Shown in pieces: positions 1 to 8,644 of a stretch of 64,000 nt of DNA. The number at the start of each line of letters is the position of its first letter. The first letter of the stretch is position 1. Below the pieces are notes generated by a model. The model ran no database searches. It was given only the letters and a program-made list of their open reading frames with translations, and was not told where the DNA came from. The translations under genes and the position numbers were made by a program. This stretch comes from Corynebacterium sputi DSM 45148. Lineage in GTDB: Bacteria > Actinomycetota > Actinomycetes > Mycobacteriales > Mycobacteriaceae. The stretch covers positions 62,001-126,000 of the forward strand of contig NZ_ATYV01000010.1 in NCBI RefSeq assembly GCF_000427865.1, given 5' to 3'.

Positions 1-72
1 GGTCCGATGACCAACCACCCGTCGGTCAACGGCATGATCGAAATGGGCAAGATCGTCGCAGCGAACCTCTAG
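1..72 (+). CDS. C-terminal end of an unidentified protein (partial)
   Basis: An open frame enters from the left edge and ends at the TAG at 70-72, giving 23 residues that finish in GKIVAANL. The fragment is too short to recognise. It is followed within 15 bases by a strong hairpin terminator, which supports it being the true 3' end of a plus-strand gene. I do not assign a function. Confidence 0.5.
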   Translation, partial: GPMTNHPSVNGMIEMGKIVAANL

Positions 73-84
73 TTCGCCACGACT

Positions 85-118
85 AACACCGCCACGGTTT
101 CTACCGTGGCGGTGTTTT
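85..118. terminator. Bidirectional intrinsic terminator
   Basis: A perfect 14-bp inverted repeat (85-98 with 103-116) encloses a TTCT loop and runs into TTTT. It lies between the end of the partial plus-strand gene and the 3' end of the minus-strand LysR gene, so it could serve both. Confidence 0.85.
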
Positions 119-123
119 CGCGT

Positions 124-1017
124 CTACACAGGTGGATTGTCCCGAGCGATTGCGATCAGAGCATCCGCGTCGGCATTGTCACCGGCGCGGCGCAGACGCA
201 CTGCAGTGAGGGGCCGTTCGAACGACAGCCCCGGAGTGTTGACCTGCACGAGGCGACCTAGTTCGATGTGATCAGCCACAGCGTCTGCGGCAATGATCCC
301 GGGGGATCCGAGTTGAGCAATCGCAGAGCGTTGCGCGGACAATGACCCGAACTCGCCTGCAGGTTCAGCCAGATCTCCAAGAACGGTTGTAATTACCTCG
401 CGAGAACCAGATCCAGGCTCACGAACGACCAGCGGCTCGCCGCGCAGCTCATCGGCGGTCACGTCCCGGCCGGCCCATGGATGTTCGGTGGGAACGACCA
501 AGATCAACTCATCAGTGCCGAGGGGGACTTCCTCTAGGCCATGCAGGGTCGCACCGCCTTCGACAATGCCCAGCTGGACTTCGCCAGAAGACACCATCGT
601 GCGTACCTGGGAGCTATTGCCCTGGATCATTGCGATCTGTGACTCCGGATGCAGCCGGTGAAAGGTCGCAGCCCAAGCCGGAAAATACATCTCCGCAACA
701 GTGTTGGAAACGGCTACCGGGAATCTATGAGACCCGAGGGCTCCTCGCTGCTCCAGTACTACTCGGGCGAATGTGGATGCGGAGTTGAGGAAGTGGGATG
801 AGGCGTCGAGAAGCGCACGGCCTTGCTCCGTAGCGACGGTGCCGTACGGGGAACGCCGGAAAACTGGGACGCCGAGAATCCGCTCCGCCTGCGAGACCCG
901 CGTCGACACAGTTTGCTGCGGCACACCCAGGGCGCGGGCCGCTGCGGACATTGAGCCGTGGCGGTCGACGGCGAGCATGGCTTCGACCTGAGGGACGTCA
1001 GGAATCTTGGGGTACAC
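124..1017 (-). CDS. LysR-family transcriptional regulator
   Basis: 297 residues, normal length for LysR. The N-terminal winged helix-turn-helix is clear: AARALGVPQQTVSTRVSQAE followed by LGVPVFRR at about residues 25-55. A periplasmic-binding-like effector domain follows. The start is GTG at 1017. The gene is divergent from a TDT-type transporter, the usual layout in which a LysR protein controls the neighbouring exporter or importer. The effector cannot be read from the sequence. A palindrome overlaps the start codon (see 1009-1033), suggesting autoregulation together with control of the transporter. Family call is firm; target and ligand are inference. Confidence 0.85.
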   Translation of the reverse strand: MYPKIPDVPQVEAMLAVDRHGSMSAAARALGVPQQTVSTRVSQAERILGVPVFRRSPYGTVATEQGRALLDASSHFLNSASTFARVVLEQRGALGSHRFPVAVSNTVAEMYFPAWAATFHRLHPESQIAMIQGNSSQVRTMVSSGEVQLGIVEGGATLHGLEEVPLGTDELILVVPTEHPWAGRDVTADELRGEPLVVREPGSGSREVITTVLGDLAEPAGEFGSLSAQRSAIAQLGSPGIIAADAVADHIELGRLVQVNTPGLSFERPLTAVRLRRAGDNADADALIAIARDNPPV

Positions 1018-1033
1018 GTAATCATTGTACCCC
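1009..1033. promoter_or_regulatory. Candidate LysR operator
   Basis: GGGGTAC, 11 bases, then GTACCCC: a perfect 7-bp dyad in the lysR-tdt divergent region, overlapping the GTG start of the regulator. It resembles the dyad-with-T-N11-A layout typical of LysR sites. The assignment to the adjacent LysR protein is inference. Confidence 0.4.
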
Positions 1034-1086
1034 CCACGGTTTCCGCGATGACCTCACCGGGGCTTTCGCCATCTACTGTCACAGTC

Positions 1087-2046
1087 ATGATCACGGACAA
1101 GCTCCCACCTGCAGGCCCTGCGTGGGCTGGCAGTGTAATGGGCGTGTCCGTAGCCGCCGTGCTCAGCGGTGTCCACGGGCTCTGGTTGTTGAGCTGGATG
1201 TTCCTACTTGGTGCAACCGTTCTCGCGGCTGCGTTGATTGTCGGCTGGGTGAAGTTGCGTAACCCGGGCTTCGGCCGTGCCTTCATGGCGCCGTGGGCGA
1301 TGGTCTCGATGGGGCTTGTCTCACTCGGGGCGGCATGGACATCTGTGACAGGGGTATGGGCCTTCCAGACTGTGGCGTGGTTCCTCGCGGTGCCCCTCGC
1401 GCTCACCGTATGTGCACGTCAATTGCAGCATTTCGTTGGACCTCCGACATTCCTGTGGGGATTGCCGACGGTTGCGCCGATGGTGGCGGCAGCCTCTGGA
1501 CTTCAGCTCGCCCGCGCTGAGGTGTTGTCGCAGGAACTCTCCATCATCGTGTGGGAGCTCTCTGGGGCGATGGCGATTCTCAGTGGACTAACTGCGCCGA
1601 TCGTTTTCCTCGTCGTCTATGTGGCACTGACACGAAAGCGCACGTCTGTGCCGGATGCTTTTGCCGGTACTACGTGGATTCCCCTCGGCATCCTTGGCCA
1701 GTCCACGGTCGTAGCACTATTGCTCGGCGCTGGAACTACCTACGGGTATATCGCGTTCGCTCTCGCGGTCCCGATGTTCCTCTTTGCCGCCGTCATCTTC
1801 ACCCGCGCCTGCCTGCGTGGCGCCGGGTACACACCGGCATGGTGGGGCTCGACCTTCCCGGTCGGAGTACTCGGGTTGGGAGCGCACCAGATGTCCGTCG
1901 CCACCGCTTCAGCGTGGTTCGACGTACTGAGCCTGGCGTTGCTCGGGTTGCTGCTGGTGCACCTGGCGGTGTGTCTCTCCCGTGGGGTGGCAGCCAGCCG
2001 CCCGTCCGTCACGGTGCCGCAACCAGAGCCGGCCGCGGTCCGCTAG
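1087..2046 (+). CDS. TDT-family (TehA/SLAC1-like) membrane transporter
   Basis: 319 residues if started at ATG 1087 (MITDKLPPAG). Upstream in-frame starts would extend into the regulator, and an alternative ATG lies at 1048. About ten hydrophobic helices with short loops are visible, and the C-terminus is arginine- and proline-rich. The pattern fits the tellurite-resistance/dicarboxylate transporter family, which includes sulfite exporters, malate carriers and SLAC1-type anion channels. The substrate is unknown. It is divergent from the LysR gene, and its stop overlaps the end of the convergent entA by 4 bp. Confidence 0.7.
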   Translation: MITDKLPPAGPAWAGSVMGVSVAAVLSGVHGLWLLSWMFLLGATVLAAALIVGWVKLRNPGFGRAFMAPWAMVSMGLVSLGAAWTSVTGVWAFQTVAWFLAVPLALTVCARQLQHFVGPPTFLWGLPTVAPMVAAASGLQLARAEVLSQELSIIVWELSGAMAILSGLTAPIVFLVVYVALTRKRTSVPDAFAGTTWIPLGILGQSTVVALLLGAGTTYGYIAFALAVPMFLFAAVIFTRACLRGAGYTPAWWGSTFPVGVLGLGAHQMSVATASAWFDVLSLALLGLLLVHLAVCLSRGVAASRPSVTVPQPEPAAVR

Positions 2047-2729
2047 GCGTCCAGCGTGGCCCCTCCGTCTACGCGCAGATCGTGCATTGTGATGTGCCGC
2101 GCGGCGGGGGAGAGCAAGAACGCGCACGCTCCGGCTACGTCATAGGGATCTGCGATCCGGCGCAGCGGAATTCCTAGTCGGTACAGATCAGCGTCGCCGG
2201 CGATCGATCCGGCCTCATCCGCCAATCCGTGAAGCATCGGCGTGTCGGTCGATCCAGGGGACACCACGTTCACACGAACGCCCTGCGGCGCGCACTCCAG
2301 AGCCAGGGTTTTGGTCCATGATGTCGCAGCAGCCTTCGATGCCCCGTACGCCGCCATTCCGGCCCTCGGGACCGACGCCGCGTTCGACGATACGACCACG
2401 ATGGCACCGTCTCCGCGAGAGGTCATCTTCTCCGCCACGGCCGAGCAGACATTCACCACGCCAAAGAAGTTCACCGATATTGACCGGTGGAGGGCGAGGG
2501 AATCGGGGGAGAGGGAGGCGTCGGGAAGCAGTATTCCGGCGGCATGAACGAGGGCATCGACTGGGCCTGTGAAGCGTTCCAGTTCGGCGACTGCGGCAGA
2601 CACAGCCTTCGCGTCAGTTACGTCGACATCGTCGAGGTCCCAAGCGGTGACAGCATGGCCGGACTGCTCGAGTGAGTCGACGATGGCCGCTCCGATCCCA
2701 CCGGCGGCGCCGGTAACCAGGCAATGCAC
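2043..2729 (-). CDS. entA: 2,3-dihydro-2,3-dihydroxybenzoate dehydrogenase (EntA-like SDR)
   Basis: 228 residues from GTG 2729, which sits 4 bases after the stop of the carrier-protein gene with a purine-rich site before it. It is a classical short-chain dehydrogenase: the GAAGGIGAA nucleotide-binding loop near the N-terminus, the VVSSNA serine and YGASKAA (YxxxK) catalytic block, and RVNVVSPGSTDTPM. The SDR family is certain. The EntA role, NAD-dependent oxidation of 2,3-dihydro-DHB to 2,3-dihydroxybenzoate, is inferred from its partners: an aryl carrier protein and a DHB-AMP ligase. No isochorismate synthase or isochorismatase gene is present in this window. Confidence 0.75.
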   Translation of the reverse strand: MHCLVTGAAGGIGAAIVDSLEQSGHAVTAWDLDDVDVTDAKAVSAAVAELERFTGPVDALVHAAGILLPDASLSPDSLALHRSISVNFFGVVNVCSAVAEKMTSRGDGAIVVVSSNAASVPRAGMAAYGASKAAATSWTKTLALECAPQGVRVNVVSPGSTDTPMLHGLADEAGSIAGDADLYRLGIPLRRIADPYDVAGACAFLLSPAARHITMHDLRVDGGATLDA

Positions 2730-2733
2730 CGGG

Positions 2734-2970
2734 TCACTCTCCGTCGGTCGGTCGGAACAGGTCGACCCACGCATCGAGAGTGGTGTCTTCCAGCAGGTCT
2801 GCGAAGTCGGCGTCCCGTCCGCGGCTGCGTGCCCATTCGAGAACCTCCATCATTCGGACCGAGTCCAGTCCGTGGTCAGCAAGTTCTTCGGTGGGGTTTA
2901 CGGCGGCCGGGGCGACGCCGAGAAGTTCGGCGACTTTTCCGGTGAGTTCCGCACGAAAGCTGTCAGACAT
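2734..2970 (-). CDS. Stand-alone aryl carrier protein (ArCP)
   Basis: 78 residues with the phosphopantetheine attachment motif DHGLDSVRMM; the Ser would carry the arm. The end (LEDTTLDAWVDLF) resembles the C-terminal carrier domain of EntB, where DSVRMM and a tDAW motif are typical. In EntB this domain is fused to an isochorismatase domain; here it is a free protein. It would accept DHB activated by the divergent EntE-like ligase. A strong AAGGAGA site (2975-2981) precedes the ATG, and the DtxR-like box lies just upstream. Confidence 0.8.
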   Translation of the reverse strand: MSDSFRAELTGKVAELLGVAPAAVNPTEELADHGLDSVRMMEVLEWARSRGRDADFADLLEDTTLDAWVDLFRPTDGE

Positions 2971-3002
2971 GTATCTCCTTAATTCGACATAGTTCCATCA
3001 AT

Positions 3003-3021
3003 GTAGATTACGCTACCCTAA
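3003..3021. promoter_or_regulatory. DtxR-type iron box
   Basis: Read on the minus strand the 19-mer is TTAGGGTAGCGTAATCTAC, which matches 15 of 19 positions of the DtxR consensus palindrome TTAGGTTAGCCTAACCTAA. It lies between the two divergent siderophore transcription units. A weaker site (11/19) is at 3028-3046. DtxR with Fe2+ would be expected to repress both directions when iron is plentiful. Confidence 0.65.
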
Positions 3022-3056
3022 TGAGCCGCAGGGTTGCCTAACTACGAGGAGTGGGC

Positions 3057-4658
3057 ATGACAGTCACGGTCAACGCGCTCATGGCGTCGCTGGATGACAC
3101 CGGAGTTCTCGCGAACGGCATGACAGAGGCAGAGGCCGACGCCTATCGGGCGTGTGGGGCATGGACTGGGGATACGCACCAGGCGCTCCTCGCGCGCGCA
3201 GTCGCCAGGTTTGGTGACGCTCCAGCCGCCTCTGACCAGCACCGGTCTCTGACCCGGAACGAGTTAGATGCGCAGGTCAATAAGGCTGCCGCTACGTTGT
3301 CGCGCCATGGGATCGGCCGCGGCGACGGCGTGATCGTGCAACTGCCGAACTCCGTCGCCTACCTGGAGACTATCTTCGCCATTTGGCGCCTGGGTGCGAT
3401 TCCGGTCTTCGCATTGGCAGCCCACGGCTGCGACGAAGTCGCCCATTTCGCGCGCACCGACCCGGCCCGGCACCACATCGGTCCCGCCCGCCCCAACCGG
3501 CATATGTCCCGTGTGCTCACCGGCCTGGCGGAGGTGATGTCCGAGGTCGTGCAGCTCGCCGTCGACGTCGACGCGCCGGACCCCTGGTCCTGTGCGCCCC
3601 AGGAAAATCCTTTGCTTCCCGACGTCCAATCCCACGAACTCTCCTTCCTCCAGTTGTCAGGGGGGACCACTGGAGTTCCAAAGCTAATTCCGCGCACACA
3701 TGACGATTACCTGTACTCAGTGCGAGCAAGCATTGATGTGTGTGACCTGCAGGAAGGGGACGTGCTGGCAGTGGTGTTGCCGGCTTCGCACAATTTCACG
3801 ATGAGTTCGCCGGGCATCCTCGGTGCAGTTCAGGTCGGGGCATCGATCGTGTTTGTGCCGGATCCTTCTCCGAGCGCAGTGCGGCGCATGGTCGCCCGGC
3901 ATCAGGTCACGCACATGGCTCTGGTCCCGCCGCTTCTTCTTGGACTTTTGAACGCTGAGCGACCTGCCGAGGGGCTGGAGTCGCTGCGGACTCTGTGGGT
4001 TGGCGGCGCGAAGCTCAGTGCGACGGCGGCCAGTCGAGTGCGTCCGGAACTTGGTTGTGCGCTGCAGCAGGTGTTCGGGATGGCCGAAGGGCTGGTGAAT
4101 TACACGAAGTTGGATGATCCGGCGGAGGTTGTGGCCACCACTCAGGGAACTCCCATGAGTCCTTACGACGAGATCCGAGTTGGTGACCAAGGGCAACTCC
4201 AGACGCGGGGGCCGTACACAATCCGCCGGTACCACCGGAATCCAGAGGCGAACGCCGCCTCCTTCACGTCGGACGGCTTCTACGTCACAGGCGACCTAGT
4301 GGAGATCGACGCCAACGGCAATATCACCGTCGTCGGCCGGGCGAAGGACCAGATTAACCGTGGTGGAGAAAAGGTTGCCCCGGAGGTGGTGGAGAATTCT
4401 CTCCTGCGCCATCGCGCTGTCCATGACGTGTCGGTGGTCGGAGACCCAGATGAGGTTCTCGGCGAAAAAATCAGGGCGCTCGTCATCCTTCGCGAGCCTG
4501 GCACGTACGACGGCCCGGCGCCGACACCTTCTGCACTGCGCAAATTTGTCCGTGAATCCGGGGCCGCGTCGTTCGCCGTCCCGGATGTGGTCAACATAGT
4601 TAGTGAGTTCCCCCTCACTGGCGTGGGAAAAGTCAGCAAGCGAGATCAGAGGGGATGA
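3057..4658 (+). CDS. entE: 2,3-dihydroxybenzoate-AMP ligase (EntE-like)
   Basis: 533 residues. The start is ATG 3057, because AGGAG at 3047-3051 is correctly spaced for it and not for the in-frame GTG 3051. It is an adenylate-forming enzyme closely resembling EntE/DhbE: LQLSGGTTGVPKLIPRTHDDY (P-loop and aryl-acid signature), PASHNFTMSSPG, VGGAKLSATAASR, QQVFGMAEGLVNYT, TGDLV, and GRAKDQINRGGEKV with the C-terminal catalytic Lys in GVGKVSK. It activates DHB with ATP and loads it on a carrier protein. A stretch around residues 130-165 is less conserved than the rest but the frame is intact. Confidence 0.88.
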   Translation: MTVTVNALMASLDDTGVLANGMTEAEADAYRACGAWTGDTHQALLARAVARFGDAPAASDQHRSLTRNELDAQVNKAAATLSRHGIGRGDGVIVQLPNSVAYLETIFAIWRLGAIPVFALAAHGCDEVAHFARTDPARHHIGPARPNRHMSRVLTGLAEVMSEVVQLAVDVDAPDPWSCAPQENPLLPDVQSHELSFLQLSGGTTGVPKLIPRTHDDYLYSVRASIDVCDLQEGDVLAVVLPASHNFTMSSPGILGAVQVGASIVFVPDPSPSAVRRMVARHQVTHMALVPPLLLGLLNAERPAEGLESLRTLWVGGAKLSATAASRVRPELGCALQQVFGMAEGLVNYTKLDDPAEVVATTQGTPMSPYDEIRVGDQGQLQTRGPYTIRRYHRNPEANAASFTSDGFYVTGDLVEIDANGNITVVGRAKDQINRGGEKVAPEVVENSLLRHRAVHDVSVVGDPDEVLGEKIRALVILREPGTYDGPAPTPSALRKFVRESGAASFAVPDVVNIVSEFPLTGVGKVSKRDQRG

Positions 4659-4662
4659 CCAC

Positions 4663-4681
4663 TTTGGTTGACCTAGCCACA
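4663..4681. promoter_or_regulatory. Possible second DtxR-like site before the binding-protein gene
   Basis: The 19-mer starting TTTGGTTGACCTAG matches 13 of 19 consensus positions. Another partial match (11/19, core TTAGCCTGACC) is at about 4704-4722. These weak sites could give the lipoprotein gene its own iron-regulated promoter. Tentative. Confidence 0.3.
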
Positions 4682-4735
4682 ATAAGATAATGTGCTGAGT
4701 CTGAATTAGCCTGACCAGTGTTTTCAAGGGGGAAC

Positions 4736-5635
4736 ATGAGAGCGATTTTTCACGCCAGGGGACTGGCGTGCGCTCTCACTGCTGCGCTCGCCCTGACTGG
4801 GTGCGCGGCCACTGGGCACACCACGCAGGCGGCCCATTATCCGATGAATCCTGAGAGAGTTGTCGCTTTTGGTTCGGCGGTGGATAATCTTGTCTCGTTG
4901 GGCGTCACCCCGGTCGCTGTCATCGAATTTCCAGGTGATCACCCTGCGCAGTGGCGTGAGGATATGCTCGAGGATGTTCCGAGGATCTCCGCCGATGAGG
5001 TCGAGGAGTCGAACCCGGACCTGATCGTTGGGGGTCGTTCAGTGCATGGAGAGGAGCTTTACGACGCCCTCTCTGACATCGCCCCCACCCTCACTTCCGG
5101 ACCTGCGCCTGATGAGAAGGCATGGAGCGAACAGCTCATGCAACTCGGCCAGATCTTCGACGCCGAGGCTGCGGCTGCGGACGTGATCGTTAAGGATCAT
5201 CGCCGCATGGAGGCCGCCCGTGATTCGAATAGTGGACTGTCTGGCAGCACCGCTGTCCTGGCGCGTCACTGGGGTGGAGCCTTCAGAGTCTCCCTCGATG
5301 ATTCCCATCCTGCGGCCAGATTCTTCTCTGAACTGGGAATGAAGACTCCGACCTCAATGTCAGTTCGGGCAGCATCGGTTGAAGACGGGCGTGCGGTCAT
5401 CCGTAAAGAGCGGATTGGTGACCTCTCAGTGGACTTCATGGTTCTCGACGCCGGCGACCGACTCGACGCCGTCCACGCGATTCCGGGGTACCAGAACCTT
5501 CCGCAGGTGCGCTCCGGCGCGGTCGTGGAGAACGGCTCCGCCGTCGCGGCAGCGTTGGCGGACCAGTCTGCGGTGTCCCGTGAATGGGTACTCGGTCAGA
5601 TCGCTGACGCGTTGGAGAACGCCGCCTCCCGGTGA
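4736..5635 (+). CDS. Siderophore/iron ABC transporter substrate-binding lipoprotein
   Basis: 299 residues from ATG 4736, preceded by AAGGGGGA. A signal peptide (FHARGLACALTAALAL) ends in a lipobox, LTGC, so the mature protein should be lipid-anchored. NPERVVAFGSAVDNLVSLGV and EESNPDLIVGG are typical of class III (FepB/FecB/BtuF) binding proteins. It lies 77 bp after entE, so it likely captures a ferric catecholate. No permease or ATPase genes follow; the partners must be elsewhere. The last ~27 bp are imperfectly repeated 56 bp downstream. Confidence 0.8.
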   Translation: MRAIFHARGLACALTAALALTGCAATGHTTQAAHYPMNPERVVAFGSAVDNLVSLGVTPVAVIEFPGDHPAQWREDMLEDVPRISADEVEESNPDLIVGGRSVHGEELYDALSDIAPTLTSGPAPDEKAWSEQLMQLGQIFDAEAAAADVIVKDHRRMEAARDSNSGLSGSTAVLARHWGGAFRVSLDDSHPAARFFSELGMKTPTSMSVRAASVEDGRAVIRKERIGDLSVDFMVLDAGDRLDAVHAIPGYQNLPQVRSGAVVENGSAVAAALADQSAVSREWVLGQIADALENAASR

Positions 5636-5948
5636 CGGTCCAAAATGTCACGTAGATCGCATAATTGACGCTTTGGAGAACACTGCAGATGCTGGTAGCC
5701 TCAAACGGTCTGCTTCTATAGCAGCGCATTTCGCATGCGCGCTGAGAGAAGCGGCAGTACAACGTCAACTTTGCTGAAGGCCCCCCGCCTCACAGCGTCC
5801 CGCGCGTCACAGGGTGGCGAGCCACCGGAATTACTGAATTCCGCTGGCGCTGAGCAGCCCGCAAATCGAGCGGATCACGCATCGGTGTCCAGATTGAGAC
5901 GCCAGGGGTGGGTAGGGAACCGTGGCGAGAAAGGAAACGGTCACCAAC
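5636..5948. other. Intergenic region between the siderophore module and rpsH
   Basis: There is no convincing gene here. Positions 5655-5686 are a degenerate copy of the 3' end of the preceding gene (5599-5625), with a 5-base insertion. The right half should contain the rpsH promoter and leader, and a purine-rich stretch near 5930-5941 precedes the ATG at 5949. The boundary between accessory and core genes probably lies here. No clear terminator was found for the binding-protein gene. Confidence 0.5.
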
Positions 5949-6347
5949 ATGACCATGACTGATCCCATCGCCGACATGCTGTCGCGCGTGCGTAACGCTA
6001 ACAACGCGTTCCACGGCACCGTGTCGATGCCGTCCTCCAAGATCAAGGCAAACATTGCCGAGATCCTGAAGCAGGAAGGCTACATCGAGGATTTCACCGT
6101 TGAGGATGCCAAGGTCGGCAAGAACCTGACCCTGACCCTCAAGTACGGCCCGTCCCGTGAGCGTTCGCTCGCAGGCATCCGCCGTATCTCCAAGCCGGGC
6201 CTCCGCGTTTACGCGAAGTCCACCAACCTGCCGAAGGTCCTGGGCGGCCTGGGCGTGGCGATCATCTCCACGTCTCAGGGTCTGCTGACTGATCGTCAGG
6301 CCACCGATAAGAAGGTGGGCGGGGAAGTCCTCGCCTACGTCTGGTAA
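5949..6347 (+). CDS. rpsH: 30S ribosomal protein S8
   Basis: 132 residues from ATG 5949 ([17 protein letters not shown], the typical corynebacterial N-terminus; the longer frame from 5922 is not expected). It ends in the S8 signature [12 protein letters not shown]...[10 protein letters not shown]8 binds the central domain of 16S rRNA and can act as the translational repressor of the spc operon in other bacteria. It is the first gene of rpsH-rplF-rplR-rpsE-rpmD-rplO. The usual upstream neighbour rplE is not adjacent, because the siderophore and transporter genes lie in between. Confidence 0.97.
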   Translation: MTMTDPIADMLSRVRNANNAFHGTVSMPSSKIKANIAEILKQEGYIEDFTVEDAKVGKNLTLTLKYGPSRERSLAGIRRISKPGLRVYAKSTNLPKVLGGLGVAIISTSQGLLTDRQATDKKVGGEVLAYVW

Positions 6348-6363
6348 AGGGGGATTCTGACCA

Positions 6364-6900
6364 ATGTCACGTATCGGTAAGAACCCGGTCGTCCTGCCCT
6401 CGAGCGTCACTGCGACGATCTCCGGCCAGGATGTCACCGTCAAGGGCCCGAAGGGTGAGCTTTCTGTCGCCGTTCCGGCTCCCATCAGCGTCACCCAGGA
6501 AGAGAACGAGATTGTCGTTGCTCGTCCGGATGACCACCGCACCAACCGCTCCCTGCACGGCCTGTCCCGTTCCCTCGTGAACAACATGGTCGTTGGCGTC
6601 ACCGAGGGCTACACCATCAAGATGCAGATCTTCGGTGTCGGCTACCGCGTCGTCAAGAAGGGCAGCGACCTGGAGTTCGCTCTGGGTTACTCCCACCCGG
6701 TCCTGATCAAGGCTCCGGAAGGCATCACCTTCGAGGTCGACGGCAACACCAAGCTGTCCGTCTCGGGCATCGACAAGCAGCAGGTTGGACAGATCGCCGC
6801 CAACATCCGTCGTCTGCGGAAGGACGACCCGTACAAGGGTAAGGGCATCCGCTACGAGGGCGAGCAGGTCCGTCGCAAGGTCGGAAAGACGGGTAAGTAA
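6364..6900 (+). CDS. rplF: 50S ribosomal protein L6
   Basis: 178 residues starting [15 protein letters not shown] and ending in a basic tail, [20 protein letters not shown], normal for L6. The two duplicated RNA-binding folds are full length. It lies 16 bp after rpsH and overlaps rplR by one base (TAATG), so the two are probably translationally coupled. Confidence 0.97.
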   Translation: MSRIGKNPVVLPSSVTATISGQDVTVKGPKGELSVAVPAPISVTQEENEIVVARPDDHRTNRSLHGLSRSLVNNMVVGVTEGYTIKMQIFGVGYRVVKKGSDLEFALGYSHPVLIKAPEGITFEVDGNTKLSVSGIDKQQVGQIAANIRRLRKDDPYKGKGIRYEGEQVRRKVGKTGK

Positions 6901-7295
6901 TGAGCAACAACGAAAAGCGCACTCCGGTCGGCAAGGACATTTCCACTCGCCGCCGCATCGCCCGCAACCGCCGTCACGCACGTCTGCGCAAGAAGATCCG
7001 CGGCACCGAGCAGACCCCGCGTCTGGTCATCCACCGTTCTTCCCGCCACATCAGTGCACAGGTCATCGACGACACCGTCGGTCGTACCCTGGCTGCAGCT
7101 TCCACCGTCGAGCCGGAGTTCCGCTCCATCGAGGGTGACAAGAAGACCCGCGGCATCAAGGTCGGCGAGCTGATCGCTGCCCGCGCGAAGGAGGCCGGCA
7201 TCGAGCAGGTCGTCTTCGACCGTGGTGGCTACCAGTACCACGGCCGCGTCGCCGCACTGGCCGACGCCGCTCGCGAAGGTGGTCTGAAGTTCTAA
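6900..7295 (+). CDS. rplR: 50S ribosomal protein L18
   Basis: 131 residues. The arginine-rich N-terminus ([19 protein letters not shown]) and the C-terminal [20 protein letters not shown] block are characteristic of L18, which binds 5S rRNA with L5. Its ATG overlaps the rplF stop. Confidence 0.97.
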   Translation: MSNNEKRTPVGKDISTRRRIARNRRHARLRKKIRGTEQTPRLVIHRSSRHISAQVIDDTVGRTLAAASTVEPEFRSIEGDKKTRGIKVGELIAARAKEAGIEQVVFDRGGYQYHGRVAALADAAREGGLKF

Positions 7296-7329
7296 TGATG
7301 ATCAACACCCTCAACGGAAGGAACGCGTG

Positions 7330-7950
7330 ATGTCGGAACGCGAACAGCGCGATGGCGGACGTGGCTCCGCCGGAAACAACAACCGCCGCGGCGGCGGACG
7401 CGACCGCGATAACCGCCGTCAGCAGCAGGACGAGCGCTCGCAGTACATCGAGCGCGTCGTCACCATCAACCGCGTGTCGAAGGTTCAGAAGGGCGGCCGT
7501 CGCTTCTCCTTCACCGCTCTCGTGATCGTCGGTGACGGTCAGGGCATGGTCGGCGTCGGCTACGGCAAGGCCAAGGAAGTTCCCGCAGCGATTCAGAAGG
7601 GTGCAGAGGAAGCTCGTAAGAACTTCTTCCGCGTTCCGATGATCGGCGGATCCATCCCGCACCCGGTCCAGGGTGAGGCAGCCGCAGGCGTCGTCATGCT
7701 CCGTCCGGCAGCACCGGGTACCGGTGTCATCGCCGGCGGCGCAGTCCGCCCGATCCTGGAAGCCGCTGGCGTCCAGGACATCCTGTCGAAGTCGCTCGGC
7801 TCCGACAACCACATCAACGTCGTCCACGCCACCGTTGCTGCTCTCAAGCAGCTGGTGCGTCCGGAGGAAATCGCGGCTCGCCGCGGCAAGACCCTTGAAG
7901 AGGTTGCTCCGGCCGGTATGCTGCGCGCTCGCGCAGGTCAGGGAGCGTAA
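7330..7950 (+). CDS. rpsE: 30S ribosomal protein S5
   Basis: 206 residues from ATG 7330; an in-frame GTG at 7327 is an alternative, and AAGGA at 7317-7321 suits either. A low-complexity Arg/Gly/Asn N-terminal extension (about 35 residues) precedes the conserved double-stranded-RNA-like domain ([21 protein letters not shown]) and the S5 C-terminal domain ([17 protein letters not shown]). Extended N-termini are common in actinobacterial S5. Confidence 0.97.
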   Translation: MSEREQRDGGRGSAGNNNRRGGGRDRDNRRQQQDERSQYIERVVTINRVSKVQKGGRRFSFTALVIVGDGQGMVGVGYGKAKEVPAAIQKGAEEARKNFFRVPMIGGSIPHPVQGEAAAGVVMLRPAAPGTGVIAGGAVRPILEAAGVQDILSKSLGSDNHINVVHATVAALKQLVRPEEIAARRGKTLEEVAPAGMLRARAGQGA

Positions 7951-7953
7951 ATC

Positions 7954-8139
7954 ATGGCTCTGAAGATCACTCAGACCCGCGGCACCGCGGGTACCAAGCA
8001 GAAGCAGAAGGACTCGCTGCGCTCTCTCGGTCTGAAGCGTATCCACCAGTCCGTCGTTCGCCCGGACACCCCGGTCGTTCGCGGTCAGATCCTGGTCGTA
8101 CGCCACATGGTCGAGGTCGAAGAAGTGGCGGGGGAGTAG
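7954..8139 (+). CDS. rpmD: 50S ribosomal protein L30
   Basis: 61 residues, the normal short bacterial L30, starting [10 protein letters not shown] with the [21 protein letters not shown] core. It lies 3 bp after rpsE. Confidence 0.96.
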   Translation: MALKITQTRGTAGTKQKQKDSLRSLGLKRIHQSVVRPDTPVVRGQILVVRHMVEVEEVAGE

Positions 8140-8145
8140 GTAAAC

Positions 8146-8592
8146 ATGAGCGAACCCATTAAGCTCCACGATCTCGCCCCGGCACCGGGCGCGAAGAAGG
8201 CCAAGACCCGCGTTGGTCGCGGTGAGGCATCCAAGGGTAAGACCGCTGGTCGCGGCACCAAGGGCACCAAGGCCCGCAAGCAGGTTTCGGCCGCATTCGA
8301 AGGTGGCCAGATGCCGCTACAGATGCGTCTGCCGAAGCTGCGCGGCTTCAAGAACCCGGCGAAGATCACCTACCAGGTTGTCAACGTCGCGGATCTGGCT
8401 CGTCTGTTCCCGGAGGGTGGCGACGTTACCGTCGAGACCCTCGTCGCTAAGGGCGCTGTGCGCCCGAAGCAGCCGGTGAAGGTTCTCGGCTCCGGTGACA
8501 TCACCGTTGCTGTCAACGTCACCGCAACCAAGTTCTCCGGCTCTGCGAAGTCGAAGATCGAGGCTGCAGGCGGCTCCGTCAACGAGGCGTAA
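8146..8592 (+). CDS. rplO: 50S ribosomal protein L15
   Basis: 148 residues with the Lys/Gly-rich N-terminal arm ([21 protein letters not shown]) that reaches into 23S rRNA, and the globular C-terminal half. It is the last gene of this ribosomal run and is followed by a strong terminator, so secY starts a new transcription unit. Confidence 0.97.
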   Translation: MSEPIKLHDLAPAPGAKKAKTRVGRGEASKGKTAGRGTKGTKARKQVSAAFEGGQMPLQMRLPKLRGFKNPAKITYQVVNVADLARLFPEGGDVTVETLVAKGAVRPKQPVKVLGSGDITVAVNVTATKFSGSAKSKIEAAGGSVNEA

Positions 8593-8611
8593 GTCTCTCT
8601 GACAGGCCCTG

Positions 8612-8644
8612 AGCGCCCCTTCCCAATCGGGAAGGGGCGCTTTT
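8612..8644 (+). terminator. Intrinsic terminator after rplO
   Basis: A 13-bp perfect stem (8612-8624 with 8629-8641), an AATC loop and a short T-run. It separates the ribosomal operon from secY-adk. Confidence 0.88.
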
